Below, piece after piece: positions 27,326-39,345 of a stretch of 64,000 bases of DNA. Positions within the stretch are counted from its first letter, which is position 1, and every line of letters starts with the position of its first letter. A program made the translations under genes and the position numbers. This stretch comes from Tyto alba. Taxonomy: Eukaryota > Chordata > Aves > Strigiformes > Tytonidae. The stretch spans positions 16,733,518 to 16,797,517 of the forward strand of contig NW_024881313.1 in NCBI RefSeq assembly GCF_018691265.1. The letters run 5' to 3'. Below the pieces are notes generated by a model, which worked only from the letters and a program-made list of their open reading frames with translations, had not been told where the DNA came from and searched no databases.

Positions 27326-28845
27326 GATGTACAAATCAGATTATTAATATGTGATTCTCCCAATCTCTGCTCCTGCCTGATCTTCCCTAGAGAGTCAAGG
27401 AACAAAACAGGATTCGTTTAGGATAGAAAAGTCAGGATTTGAGTGAATGACAAACAACTGCAGTAATAATAAGTTTGAGGATACCTCCTAGATACTATTC
27501 TTCATTTGGATTATGAAGTTCCTAGAAGCTAAAAAACACTGAGTTAGTTTTGAAAAAACAGAAGTTGTCTGGTTAAAAAAAGAAATGAGGAGTAATGGTT
27601 AAATTCTTTCTTCTGCTTTTGGCTACACTTCTTTTACTGGCCAGAAAGTGTAGATATGTGGGAAATATTAGTTGTTTAACCATCTTTTTCTAATACTGAG
27701 TGATAACTTCTTTGGTCAAGAACCTAGGACACGCACAGGTCACTAGCCTGTGTCACACACAGTCCTAGAAAAGAGCTTATCTGCACTTGCCTGACTTCCT
27801 AGCCAAAACATCCTTCTGCTCATGTTCAAGCAGCTGCTGCCAGATGCAGATAGACACTATAGCCACTGCAGCTCCCTAAAATGTATCTCAAGGTTAAAGT
27901 CTAGCAGGCCTGTCCAGTGCCCACTGATCCTTGTCTTTACCCCACTGAGCTAACAGACTTTGAGATTTCCCAGACAGCTTGCTCTTTTTTTCCCAATAGG
28001 AGTCTAATTATAAAATTCCAATCAAATAATTTAAACGTATATCACTTCCCCAAACAAAGCGCCAGAGCAGACATTGAGTAACCAATACCTGCTGGACTTT
28101 TCAAACTAATTTCCAATTTTTTACTTAAATAGTAGTTGGGCACCTGGAGAGCTACCCAAGGTGGAAAAAATTCTCCCATGGGGTCTGCATAGAGGATATT
28201 TTTATTCTGATATTCTTCTCTTTTTATTGAATTTTTCAAAGGACTGAGCCTGTGCATTCATTAGCACAGATTATGGCAGCCAATATTCATAGTGCCTATC
28301 TGAGAGAACTTTGTACTAAAAAGTTATCTGAAAGGTAAAAAATGCCTGTGTTTATAGTGCTTTAGTAACTCTTCTTTTTGGCAAACTGGCAGACTGTTAA
28401 TGCCGAGCTTTTTATATGAAATACAAACCAGAAAACTCTCTGTACAAATATTTTGATTAAGAAAGTCCTTTTAAAAAATCTGAATCTGATTCACACTAGG
28501 TGGAGAAAGGGAAATTCAGCAGCCTGTGGTTACTCAATAAAGCAAACCCTGGCTACTCCATTACCAACTTTAAAACTTTGATGGATAGAAGAAAATGAAA
28601 GCTGAAAAAAAATCAGCAAGGATCTGAACACTAAACAAACATTCCTCAGCATTCAACCAAGAGACTGCTTAAGTATGAGCTGCAAACTTCTGAGAGAAGT
28701 ACATGTTTAATATATAAAAGACAAAATTCCTTAACAAGAAGAGATATTGTTTGCAAAATAGTTCTTCAGGAACAGATTGCAGCCTTTAAATCTCATTTAC
28801 TCAGCCTGAGATTGCATTGTTGTGTCTATGTTGGTTTTGATAAGG

Positions 28846-28918
28846 AAGCCAGCCCTACTCCCATTGAAGTCTATGGCATTCCCCCATTGTCTTCAGGAAG
28901 AGCAGAGCTAGACTCAAA
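28846..28918. repeat. Palindromic sauropsid repeat fragment
   Basis: Contains CTACTCCCATTGAAGTCTAT, then CCCCCATTGTCTTCAGGAAG and AGCAGAGCTAGACTC. The CTCCCATTGAAGTC and complementary CATTGTCTTCAGG arms are characteristic of the palindromic family also seen at 13472. Confidence 0.5.
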
Positions 28919-29829
28919 GCCTCACAAAGATACAACAGTAAAAGACTCCGGAAGGTACCATGATCCCATCTTATTTTCTTAACATTTCTGAAAAAAAACT
29001 ATGGGACGGGGGGGGAAATCTATGCAGTTCATTTCTACTGATAGGCAATATGCCTTTTATATGAAAATACAGACCAGTGAAGCAAATGAATGGTTAGCAA
29101 CTTTATATAGCCAGGGGCTAGCTAAACTGCCTGGGAAGTTTGCCTGCAATTTTACCACTGCAGAATGTCTTGGAGAAGACTAAGCATTTTGTAATGCTGA
29201 TATTTTATATAAGCATTCTTTAAGTCCGTGAGAGGCAGGAGGCCCTATAGTCTTCAACTCAGATTAAGTCTTATACACTAAACCTAAACACTTTATTTAT
29301 TTTTAAATCTGTACTTTCTGAGGGTATGTAGTTTTTCCTGGAAATGAAATTATATCATGCATCGGAAATTGCATTCTGATTTTACACAGTCTGAGTAAGC
29401 ACTAAACATGAGCTCTGTTATAATTCGTCTTGCAACAGAAACATGTCTCTTTACAACAGCAGCTTGCAAAAAAACCCCCACCCCATTGCATCCAGAAAAC
29501 AAAACACTGCCCCGTGTTGATAATGAATGCAGCTCATATCTACTACGTTCTGTTAAATTGCTAAAATTGCCCAGATAAACCATTTGAGAGTATGTCAGGT
29601 TTAATTAATACAACATGACCTGATCATTTTCACAGTTGGGAAAGAAAGAAGTTGGCATTCTTTAAATCCAGAGCTCAACCTGGAGATTATGCTAAGTTGC
29701 TTCATTCATAGTCCACACTCCTCCACATATGTCAGGAGGACAGCATTTGTCCCCTCTAGTGATAAACAAATTATACATGAAATCAATTCCACTTCACAAT
29801 AATTTTCCCTATTGGGTATTATCTTTCCT

Positions 29830-30010
29830 CCTCTGCTCCCTCCAGTTAAGCTTGCATCCTGTAACTTGCTAATGAGCTGGCGGCTTTCTGTTCCAGGTGG
29901 CACCTCCTGCCTCGAAGTCATGACATTTCCCATTTCGAATGCTGCTGGCATTTTTCGACAGCTCCTGCTAACTAGCCTTTTTGACCTGCACTAAGAGGAA
30001 CTCATCTGAT
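29830..30010. promoter_or_regulatory. Candidate conserved non-coding element
   Basis: A balanced-composition, non-repetitive stretch with motif-like words such as CTTGCTAATGAGCTGG and GAAGTCATGACATTTCC. It belongs to a block running to about 30560. This is a judgement from texture only. Confidence 0.25.
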
Positions 30011-30329
30011 CGAATCCTCTAACCTGCCAATCATGCCAGCAAATGATCTTCACAGTCACTCCCAAGGCAGGAGGGGAAGAAAAAGGGAGAGCAAGAGAAG
30101 GGGAATGAGAGCGAAAGCTAGTGAGACAGTGATGGAGTAGGCAAGCAGGCAGCCTCTGCAGCTACCTAATGAGAGCACTTTAAGTCTCCGAGGCAGCTGA
30201 AACATTGAAAAACTGGTGGGAAAATTAGGACAGAACTGAATGCCTGGTGCTATAATTACTTATTTCTTTCCACCCTGAGATCACTTTGAGAGCAATACCT
30301 CCGAGATGTGCCATTTTCTGAAGAACACA

Positions 30330-30560
30330 AGTTAATTTTACCATATAAATAGAAAAGAGATATAGTTTTCCCTGACACCATCAATATGCAAACCTCCTAA
30401 TTCTGTTCTGCCAAATGGCGTTCTTTATAGAATTAATTAGGAGCTGCAAGCTCGTTAAATGAGTGTCTTCACCTAGGGATGATTATGAATATTTTTTTGT
30501 TGTTGATGCAAGCCATAAATAGCATTTTTAACCTAATTTAAATTCTGGCAACATCTACAC
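30330..30560. promoter_or_regulatory. Candidate conserved non-coding enhancer-like element
   Basis: Dense homeodomain-type and POU-type words: TATGCAAAC, CTCCTAATTCTG, AGAATTAATTAGGAGC and CGTTAAATGA. It is non-repetitive and has no coding potential. It lies about 6 kb beyond the probable CDK14 3' end, in the interval that in human separates CDK14 from FZD1. Confidence 0.35.
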
Positions 30561-33500
30561 CTCTGTATTTACAAGTGTCTGCACACAGATACATGAAACA
30601 ACAAATACAGTATCTACATAGTCTAGATGTGACTTTGTGGGCTGAAACTAAGCACAGTCATAATAATGACTCAGTTGTTTTGATTTCATTCTTTTTATGA
30701 TGTGACAGATTACTTACTGCCGGATATTTCAAGCACACAAGGACAGATTTAAATGTGTAGATTTTCTTTGCCTTCAGATAACTGATTTTGTTCTTAATCA
30801 AACTTAGCAGGTAGACTGTAAGCTAACTAGATTTTAATGCACATGCAATGCACATACTGAACAAGACAGTTTATTAGAAGAAAATTGCAGAATAAAAATT
30901 TCAGGGAGAAAACTTAAATAAAAAGGCTTATACCGTATTACACATGCTGTGACTGTATTGTTACAATATACATGCTAGAAAATGTAATGCACTATCAGTC
31001 TTTATATTAACATCAAAAGACAGCTACAGAAATGGCTGTACAGAATTAATAGATAGGTACTAATGGCAGAGAATGATCACCCATACTTACTAATTCAAAA
31101 TACATGTACGGTCCAAACCAACATTAATAATTTATTACAAGACCACAAAATTATGGAAATACCCAATTTTGTTTCTGCTTCTATAAATATCCAAAGATAC
31201 TGTTTCAGTGTTATTCTTCCATATTATAAATTTTCATTGGAGAATTTAGTATTTTTTCCTGAATTTTGGGGGTTTTTCTCCTCAGACTTTTTATAGCAAT
31301 TAACAATAGGAGCATGTGGGAAACTCATCCACCCTCATCCTAGTTTATGGGGCAGAATAAATTAATCTATTTTTATTAACTGAGTTGTAAATTATTGCTG
31401 CATTTTTAGGCAAGAATCTCCCCACAACTAGGAGCATTCAGTGCATATTTACTTTAATGGGTGTTGCCTTCAGAGCCAATTTTGCAGTGGTTTGTTTAGT
31501 TTCTTTGTTTTGTAGAGAATCATGCAATATAAACTATAGGCTCAAAATAGCAACACAAAGCTTGCTCTCCACAGAAACAATTCTGGTATATGGCATTACT
31601 AAAATTCATTTTTTGTTTACGACTTGGCTGAAAGTAAAATGTTCTGTTAATTCTGAATGCTGCAAATGATGCCTGAGAGGCGATGCCTCTCATTAGCTTT
31701 GTTGTCTCTCTGGGTTACAGGCTGTGTGTCAGCACTGGAAGCCTCTGCTTTGTCTGTAAACCTCAGTTTCTCCCCTTCAGTGGTTCCACTTTTCCTCTTA
31801 GACAAAGCCTAACTGAGAAGTCACGTGAGGAAGTAATCCTAAAGAAGAGGTGACTGTCCATGGGTGAATAGGGAGAGTTTAGACCCGCTTTTACCTCCCT
31901 CTCAGTCATTGTCATTTATACATTGTTCTCTCCTCATTCAAATGTCATCCCAGACTATCAGCCCACTGCAACTCAAACGGCCTTTCATGCTTAGACACTT
32001 CTTAAAGCATCAACGGACCACAAAGACTGTAGTGGGAATTGCTTACTATCCTAATATTAATAATACAATACAGCACACTTATGGCACAGAGGATTCCACC
32101 TTCTGTCCCCTAAATTTAAGAACAAATGAATTGGAAAGACAGATAAACAATGCTGCAACTGAGCACATGCATTCATGCAAATATCATTAATATCTTTCCT
32201 ACAGCATAAGTGACTGTTAAATTAAAAACCTCTACACTAAAAATTACTTGAAAATGAATCTTCACAGTGCTGAAGGCAAGTTATCATGCATTAGAAATGA
32301 ACTGAAAATAGGTTCCAGACTATGCAATGGTACAAGAAAATATGATATTGTCCCTTGATGAAAGTTATCTGTGATAGTAGTAATGCTTCCTTTTCTTCTG
32401 CCAGCTCTGTCATGATACATTACAACGTTAAAAAAAAAAATGTCAATAAGATGTAGCCACTAATTTCACACAGAGTAACATGGAGTATACAATTGCAAGG
32501 AAGACATCAATGTCTTCTAGCCATGGAGGTTAGGAATACTTGTCCCACCAAGTGCAGTGGGTAACGACAAATGTGAAGTCCTCTCCTCTCTGTCCCGCTT
32601 CCTTTGTTTCCTCCTCCTTCCTTCATCCCTAAAGAAACTCCCAAACTACCTCTCTTTCCAGAATCTTGTCCATCATTTTGGAAATCTTGTTCATGCTTAC
32701 TGATTTCCACCTACTTATTTCCAGGCATAGATGCTGTCTTGGTCTTTCAGTCTATGGATTGGACAGGCTTTCAGCACCAGTGTTCAGCTAACTTAGTGAG
32801 ACCACGAAGTGTCCTTCACTGATTCGCTTTTCGTACATCTATGTGTTAGGTTACCAACTCTCAATAAGGATTTTTATCACAAAAGCCATGAGATTGTGTA
32901 TTCCACTACTTACACTGAGTGAAATTAAGTGACAGTGTGTTTCACGTGACAACAGACAAGGCGAGCTATTACAGTACTGACACGGGAACACTATTAAGCA
33001 TATTTTTAAGTCCCACGAACTCCCTGATGGGGTGGTGGGTTCCCTTTACTGTGGCACACTGGGGGACCTGATGGACTTCTGTGTGGACAGTTGTTCCATC
33101 CTCAGTTCCCACGTGTCACTTAGGTGAGACAAGTGGTTTATATCAACAGCCTTGCACTGGCCAACTATTTCACCCTTTGCACACAGTCTATTGAATACAA
33201 CAGGGTTTTCTTCATGGCTGAATAGAGGGCAAAATTTAGTCTATAACTCTCATTTTAGACTGATAGGAATAAGATAATAAATTCTTAGCTATCAAGTGGA
33301 GAATGCAGTCCAATGCCTGGAGTTTTTCCCTTGTGTGTTAAATTTAGGGCATATTCTATCAGTGTGGTGATCTTACTCTTTGATATTAAGTAAAGCACAG
33401 CTGGAACAGTCTCATGAAACCATTATGTTGTTAACATATGAAAATAATGGCACTAAAAGTATTAGAGCCAAAAAATGTCTTGGATCCTGCAGTTATCTTT

Positions 33501-36219
33501 CACAGCTTAATACTAATTTAACATTTTACAAAATTGACGTTACAATTTCAACTCTGTTTAGTGCTGTCATTACTGGACTCAAACCCAAATTGCTTTCAGC
33601 TGCCCACCACAACTGCATCTTATTAGCCTTTTCATGAAAACCAATTTATGCAAATCCAGTATTAGTTAAATAATTAAACTGACCCTCAACATTCATGTAT
33701 AGACATTGTCTGGCACTAAAAGATGCAAGAGAAATTTAAAGCTCCCATCTTCAGTGCTTAGGTCTCCATCTTTTCAACTGCAGCAGCACAATGATTGTTT
33801 GTACACATCTATTTGAAGCCATCTATTAAAAAAAAAAGTGCATTTAAAAAATGAAACTGTTAACTGCTGTGCTTTTATAGCTCTGCTTTTCTCTCCCAAG
33901 ATGGGTTTACACTGAATTTCAAGATTTCACACCTATAAAGCACTGTTGGCTACTTTCAGCTTTTGATTAAATTAAGAATGACAAAATCTGGCTGACATAC
34001 AGAAACTCAGTCCAGAATTTCTCTTTTATGCAGACCTTTCTCCACTGTAATTACTACAGTTTTATCCCCTGAAGCTGGAGAGATGAAGACTTAGAAGCAC
34101 AGTATATGGTTCTCCAAGTGATTCAGCAACACTGGGATACCCAGGACAGAGTAAATGCAGGGGAGTAGTGAACGAGAATGACTTTTCAATACTGACTGCT
34201 GGACACACACACTGACGGACTATAGCTTCCCTGCGGCTCAATTAGGGCAAAGCAGGCAGAAGTTATATTCCCACACAACAGTGCCGAAGAGGCACTCTTA
34301 CACAATTTGTAAATGTCAAACTGTAGATGACAAACAAAATTAAACTATTTGATGGGCATACAACAACAGTCACCTCTCTAGCTAGCAAAGTGGAAAAGGT
34401 AATTTTACATAATGACTCTGTGCTGCTGAGCATCCCTGGTCAGAAGCAACCAAAACAGTAACTAGTAATTTTTCCCATGATAGTGGTAACCGTCACCTCT
34501 TCAGCTTTATTCTGTTTTACACAGCTGAGCTGACCCAAATGACTCTATCATCCCTTCAATTGGCTGGGCTGGTGTCAGTTGCTGGTTTAAATGGATACAG
34601 AAGAAAGAATTCAGAATCCTGTGATTGAAATTCAGGATTGCTCGGATGCATGTGCGTGTGGTGAAGCAATACAAATGAAGACCACTTTTTGTTTTGCTCC
34701 AGTGAATTGCCAAAGAGATTTAGAAAGCCAGGGGATCTCATTATGGTAATACAGGTTAAATACTTTAAAAGCATATGGTGTTACCATCCTGAATGAAGCT
34801 GTCCCTGCTGGCTCTGGGAAACAAACAATAGGCCAGAAACACATCTCGTGTCTCTGGTCCACCAATGGGAACCAGGGATTATAAATCACTGCGAGAAAAC
34901 ATCGCATGCTATATGGTATCAGGTAATGCCTTGTCTTTTCAATTATGATTTGACTCATCCTGCTCCAGAGAGGAACAAGCTCTAGCCATGTATTCCACTG
35001 GCCAAAGGAAAACGCAGCTCTAGAGTTTCTTATGGTTCATTCTTGTCTCGATAAAACAGTATCTGTAGTGATGGATGAATACAGTATATAATATATCTCA
35101 ACAGTATATGTAGAGATGGGGAATGCTTCCACAAAGATCTCCACAGAAATGTTTCCTGCCCATGGGGAAAAAAAAAAAAAAATCAGTGAAAACCATCAGG
35201 CACAAAATAGAAATGTGTTGCTTTATCACAAAGCTTTAAAGATGCTTGGATATGGCCAAAAGATTTATTTTCTTTCTCCCTCAAAGGTGCTGTCTAATTC
35301 ACTGCTGACAGATTCTTCTGTGTGAAATGGAGCTCATTACCACCTATTTACTCATCTTCTCCAGCAGGGAGCAGTCTTAACGTTGACCTTCCTAACTTCA
35401 AAAGTCAGCTCCTTCCCCATGGGCACTGAAATAATGTGTTATCTCTCTCTTGGAGCGGAAGACAATGACACAGTGTAGTCCACAAAGACCTTATCAGTAG
35501 TCAGAGCCTGACAGGGATTATCTAGGTTTTCAGAAACATGTCCTAGGTTACTGCTGTTTCAAGGAGTCTTTTGGATTTGTAAGCAGCTATGCTGCAGACA
35601 GACAGCTGAAGCACTACAACATTTTCAAGATAGTAGAAGTTCTCAGAGATGCACCAATTTCTTTAGCTGCTCCTTTCAGCTATTTCTGAGGGCAGCGGAC
35701 AAGCTCTAACAAATTATGATGGAGCCATTTACAAAGTAACTGCCTTTAGCTCCTCTCCTTCACCAATCTGCCAGAAATTGCTGCTTCCTAAATTGACAGA
35801 TCATGATGTTTGCCCATGTCTCAGCCACTCCTGGGCAAAGCCCAGATTCTTTGCTTTTGAAACCCTAAAGAAAGGTGGATTTAATTCAGTGGGTGCACTA
35901 TTAGGTCAGTAACATCTGGCATGCATGTGGGGAGAACAGCAGGAGGTGATAATTTCTTAAATTATCACAGCAAGATTTGGCATAGCTTCTCTGTTGGTGA
36001 TCTCAATTTTATTTCCTATTCTGCCCTGAAGAAAGGAAATTAGGAACACTTTGAAGAAAGGACCAAACTCAAGACATAAGACTAGAATTTTCTTAAATAG
36101 CATCAAGGTTCTGGAGGTGGTTGAAGATGGTTCCTTGTTTGGGTTTTTTGTGCATGTCTTCTAATAAGTTTCTTTACAATGTATAAAAATATATGAAAAA
36201 TAGAACCATACACCTCCAC
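30561..36219. other. Intergenic DNA between candidate enhancer and CDK14 3' end
   Basis: No gene, RNA gene or recognised repeat. Several overlapping short frames (for example 31864-32190 and 34632-34958) lack conserved motifs. Confidence 0.65.
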
Positions 36220-36241
36220 ACACATCAGAGGACTCAGAGAT

Positions 36242-36247
36242 TTTATT
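36242..36247 (-). terminator. Candidate distal CDK14 poly(A) signal (AATAAA)
   Basis: Plus-strand TTTATT reads AATAAA on the minus strand. It is followed downstream by a GT-rich stretch (minus strand about 36232-36208, containing TGTGTGTGGAGGTG), the usual arrangement of hexamer and GU-rich element. Gene context fits; no transcript evidence is available. Confidence 0.4.
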
Positions 36248-36479
36248 TTACATTTTTTTTTACAAATTTTTCTCTTTCACAGCTTCCTGATGGATATCGG
36301 AATATTTCAAAATTCCAGCCCTTCTTAACTTCCCTACCACCTCTATATATGCATAAAGTCAATTCAAGAGATGCGTAAAACATGTATGTGCCTGCCTTGT
36401 CCAGGAGACATGCTATAAGTATTTGCCTCTGGTTTTTTTCATAATCTGATCTATATCCTTGCAATAGTGGCACCTTTAA

Positions 36480-37260
36480 ATGTTCCTTTATCCCTGCTAG
36501 CTGATCATGCTCATTGACATTTTAACAGCTTGCACTGTTTGTCTCCATCTCTCTAACTCTACTTGTCTTGCTTACCTGCTAACTTCATGGCCCTGGAGAG
36601 CTACTGTCATTGTTCTTTTTGCTTTTCATGCATCTTTTTGCTTCACTGAGCCTGGTGAATGGAGACTCTAAATGAATATCTCATAATAAATACCCCTTCC
36701 TTAATGCTACTATCCTGCTTACTGCAACTCTAGTCTTATGCTAGAATAACTGACTCAGCTCCTAACTCATCCGTTTTACTGATTGAACATCCTACTTGCC
36801 AGTCACCATTCTACTGCTTAAAATTACAGCCACTTGCTATTTGGATTAAGCCTTCACCAGACCTTATTTTCACATTATCAAAACTGCAGTCTTTTCTCCC
36901 AACTCCTTTCACTCTCCACACCAACTCCTATTTCCTCTTGCTTGTGGTCTCATACCTTTAAAGGTTTCCACCCATCCTAACAATTCCTCACCCAGGTCCA
37001 GTTTCCATGTCCACATTTCTCCTCCCTCCCCTGCTATTTTAGCTTCATCTCATTAGTCGCCAGCTCTCTATATTGTACAAGTAAGAGGACTTCTGTTTCA
37101 TACTATTACTCTTTCAGTATTATCTGCTGTTGTCCATCTTACATCACAAGCCAACTACTACAACCAGGAACTGATATTTTATTGCACTGTAAGCACCTAA
37201 CACAGCAAAGTCCCAAGCCATGATGGAAAACTGTAATCATCAGTGTATACATGTCACTAC
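36480..37260 (+). repeat. Pyrimidine-rich block, possibly an old interspersed repeat
   Basis: About 650 bp is strongly C+T-biased on the plus strand, ending in TTTTATTGCACTGTAAGCAC followed by CTAACACAGCAAAGTCC and CCATGATGG. That end resembles a common amniote repeat terminus (GCGCCTAGCACAATGGGGTC followed by CATGACTGGGG). The match is by eye and the left edge is a guess. It overlaps the probable CDK14 3' UTR in antisense. Confidence 0.35.
37178..37183 (-). terminator. Candidate CDK14 poly(A) signal (AATAAA)
   Basis: AATAAA on the minus strand, followed within about 40 nt by a GT-rich run containing GGTTGTAGTAGTTGG. It lies inside what may be an old repeat, so it could be an acquired site. 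It competes with the candidate at 36242. Confidence 0.3.
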
Positions 37261-38759
37261 TTAACATTTGTTAAGTGGCTTCATATCTTACACAACGAAA
37301 GGGGCTACTCTGTATTAAAGTTGTGGTTGAGCAGCCGTAACAGTACAGTCAAAAGTACACATGGCTCGCTCTTTCTGCTTACTTTAAAGAGTCATCTGTA
37401 TCTGCTTAAATAGATATTCAGTAAGAATGATCAAATGGTTCTCTTCTGTGCTATTTTACATGCTCACTAGCAAATACAAAGTTTCTATTGCATATTGTAT
37501 GAATGAAAAATTACATTTGTTTAGAAACAACAGAAAGGAGATTATGTACAAGAGAAATTAGATCCTGTATGTAAACTTCCACACAAAAGGTCTTTAGCAC
37601 AGATGGGCACATTCTAAATTTACTTTAGATGGATGATATGTCACGTTAGAACAGACAAGGTTGAAGAGGTGTCTGCAGGGACACAGCCTCAGGAAAAAGT
37701 AGGGATTAGCTTGTCAATAAAGATGTAAACAGACTGCTCTGAGGCAGCCTCATTTCTGACATTAGAAAAATCTTAAATGGTTTGCTGGCAAAGAGCTTGT
37801 GCAAAAATTGGGGCAGGCTGACATGACCAAATTCTATTCATTTCAGTTTTTCAGTAGTTGCTGCCTGTCAGGCAAACAGCCTCCACAAAATTACAGGGTT
37901 AAAAAATAAATTGAACATAAACATAGAACAGTAAAACTGAATATAGTTAATTAGATAAAGCTGTATCAGATACTGTAACAAGCAGATTTAGTAAAAAGAT
38001 AGATTTAATGAGAATATCATCTATGTTTATATGAGACTGTACCTTCGAATAGGTACACGAGCAGCATGTGCATTTATCTCAGCTCCTAGAACTTCCATAA
38101 GAAGCTGTTATAATGAACTCAACATACAATAGCAACCGTGACTTTAAAAAAAAAAAAGGGAGGTCTGGGTTTTTGAATGAAACGAACCTGCACTTTCAGT
38201 ATTTTTTGAAACACTATGCTATGAAACTATTTAGAGAAGCATAATAAGCAAAGCAGCTATATAAGGGAATCCTGATAACCTGGGAGAGTCTGTCAAGTGG
38301 TAAATCCTACTGAACAAACACCGGGATGATGCATATGGACAGAAAAGAGTTAATGCCATGATACATCCACCACCATTCCCTTACTGTAACCACCATTCCC
38401 TTACTTAGCTGCCCTTCCCAGGTTCAGTTCTACTCTTAGAATACCTTTAGTCATAAATAAATATCATAGCTATTATTTCACTGCTGAATAACTATGGTTA
38501 AAAAGATGAGGTATTGGACAGAAGGCCACCCAAGAACAAAATCAGTTCTAATAGATCCAGTGATATAGATCAAATTCATCAACAGCACCTCTGTCTCCAT
38601 CAAGAACATTCTTCTGCTATCAAGGCTACCAAATGTACTAAATGAATAATTTCCTGTCCTTGCCCCAAAATTCAATAACAAAACTGGCAAGAGGTATTTT
38701 ATCTCTCCATATCTTACCAAGGAAAAAAGATATCAGTCCAAATTAAAGGCAACCTGCTA

Positions 38760-38765
38760 TTTAAT
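38760..38765 (-). terminator. Candidate proximal CDK14 poly(A) signal (ATTAAA)
   Basis: The variant hexamer ATTAAA lies about 235 nt after the stop codon, with a moderately GT-rich stretch after it. It would give a short-UTR isoform. Support is weak. Confidence 0.2.
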
Positions 38766-38999
38766 GTGCTGGCACCAACTTCTGTAATATTTTCAACCTG
38801 TCAGTGACAATGATCCTGCCCACAAGGCCAGGAACTTACACTGCAAAAAAGATTATCTGCCTGAACATAAGTAATTTAAGAAATATGCAGTTGAATTTTA
38901 TATTTTTTTTCTCTAAGGAGAACTGAAGAGCATTTTCAAAGATATAGCTTCCAATAATCATGTCTTACCTGCATTATCAGTTGTGAACATAGGTATTCT

Positions 39000-39115
39000 T
39001 CAATGTTTGCTGTTTGATACACCTTTGCCATAACTATTGTTTTTTCCAAAGACTCTCATGCTTTCTCCAGTTTCTGGCTGTAATCTTACATTCGGTACAG
39101 TAAAAATTGAAGACA
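39000..39115 (-). CDS. CDK14: CDK14 terminal coding exon (C-terminus and stop)
   Basis: This exon encodes the last 37 residues of cyclin-dependent kinase 14, followed by TGA at 39002-39000. The translation begins SSIFTVPNVRLQPE and ends NNSYGKGVSNSKH, which I recognise as the CDK14 tail lying after the kinase domain. The acceptor is a T-rich tract ending in TGCAG (AG at 39117-39116). The exon opens in phase 1: the A ending the upstream exon plus TG make the Met codon. Compared with the human tail as I remember it, there are about four substitutions (A to T, A to V, S to G, L to V) and no frameshift or early stop, so this looks like a functional orthologue. CDK14 is a membrane-associated kinase that pairs with cyclin Y and phosphorylates the Wnt co-receptor LRP6 around G2/M. 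CDK15, the closest paralogue, has a different tail. Confidence 0.95.
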
Positions 39116-39283
39116 CTGCAAAAAAGAGTGTCAGTTCAGAAACTTTAGTTTTTCCTGCAAAAGTAGTAATTTAAAAATAATTAGCTAATATATATGGCAA
39201 ACACAACACTAAGTAAATATAAACAGCTTTTACATATGCCACCTATTTATGCAAGTAAGCACTGTAAAAATTCTGAATGGAAA

Positions 39284-39345
39284 GAAGCTGCATGCATTAT
39301 GATGGAAGCTGTATGATGCAAACATTCTTAGCTGCATGCAGCTTC
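39284..39345. repeat. 13-bp perfect inverted repeat beside the CDK14 terminal exon
   Basis: Arm 39284-39296 GAAGCTGCATGCA and arm 39333-39345 TGCATGCAGCTTC are exact reverse complements separated by 36 nt. A third partial copy (GGAAGCTGTATGATGCA) lies in the loop. The structure is about 170 nt upstream of the terminal-exon acceptor in gene orientation. Confidence 0.9.

Larger units (their letters stand above)
36220..38999 (-). other. CDK14: Probable CDK14 3' UTR
   Basis: Sequence immediately downstream of the CDK14 stop codon on the minus strand. The true end is not known. Candidate poly(A) signals lie at 38765-38760 (ATTAAA), 37183-37178 (AATAAA) and 36247-36242 (AATAAA), giving UTR lengths of roughly 0.25, 1.8 or 2.75 kb. 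The lower part overlaps a pyrimidine-rich block that may be an old repeat. The boundary given here assumes the most distal signal. Confidence 0.45.

Noticed and set aside
1..36000. Expected downstream neighbour FZD1
   Set aside because: A frizzled gene is a long, GC-rich, essentially intronless ORF. Nothing of that size or composition occurs here, so it must lie beyond the left edge if synteny holds.
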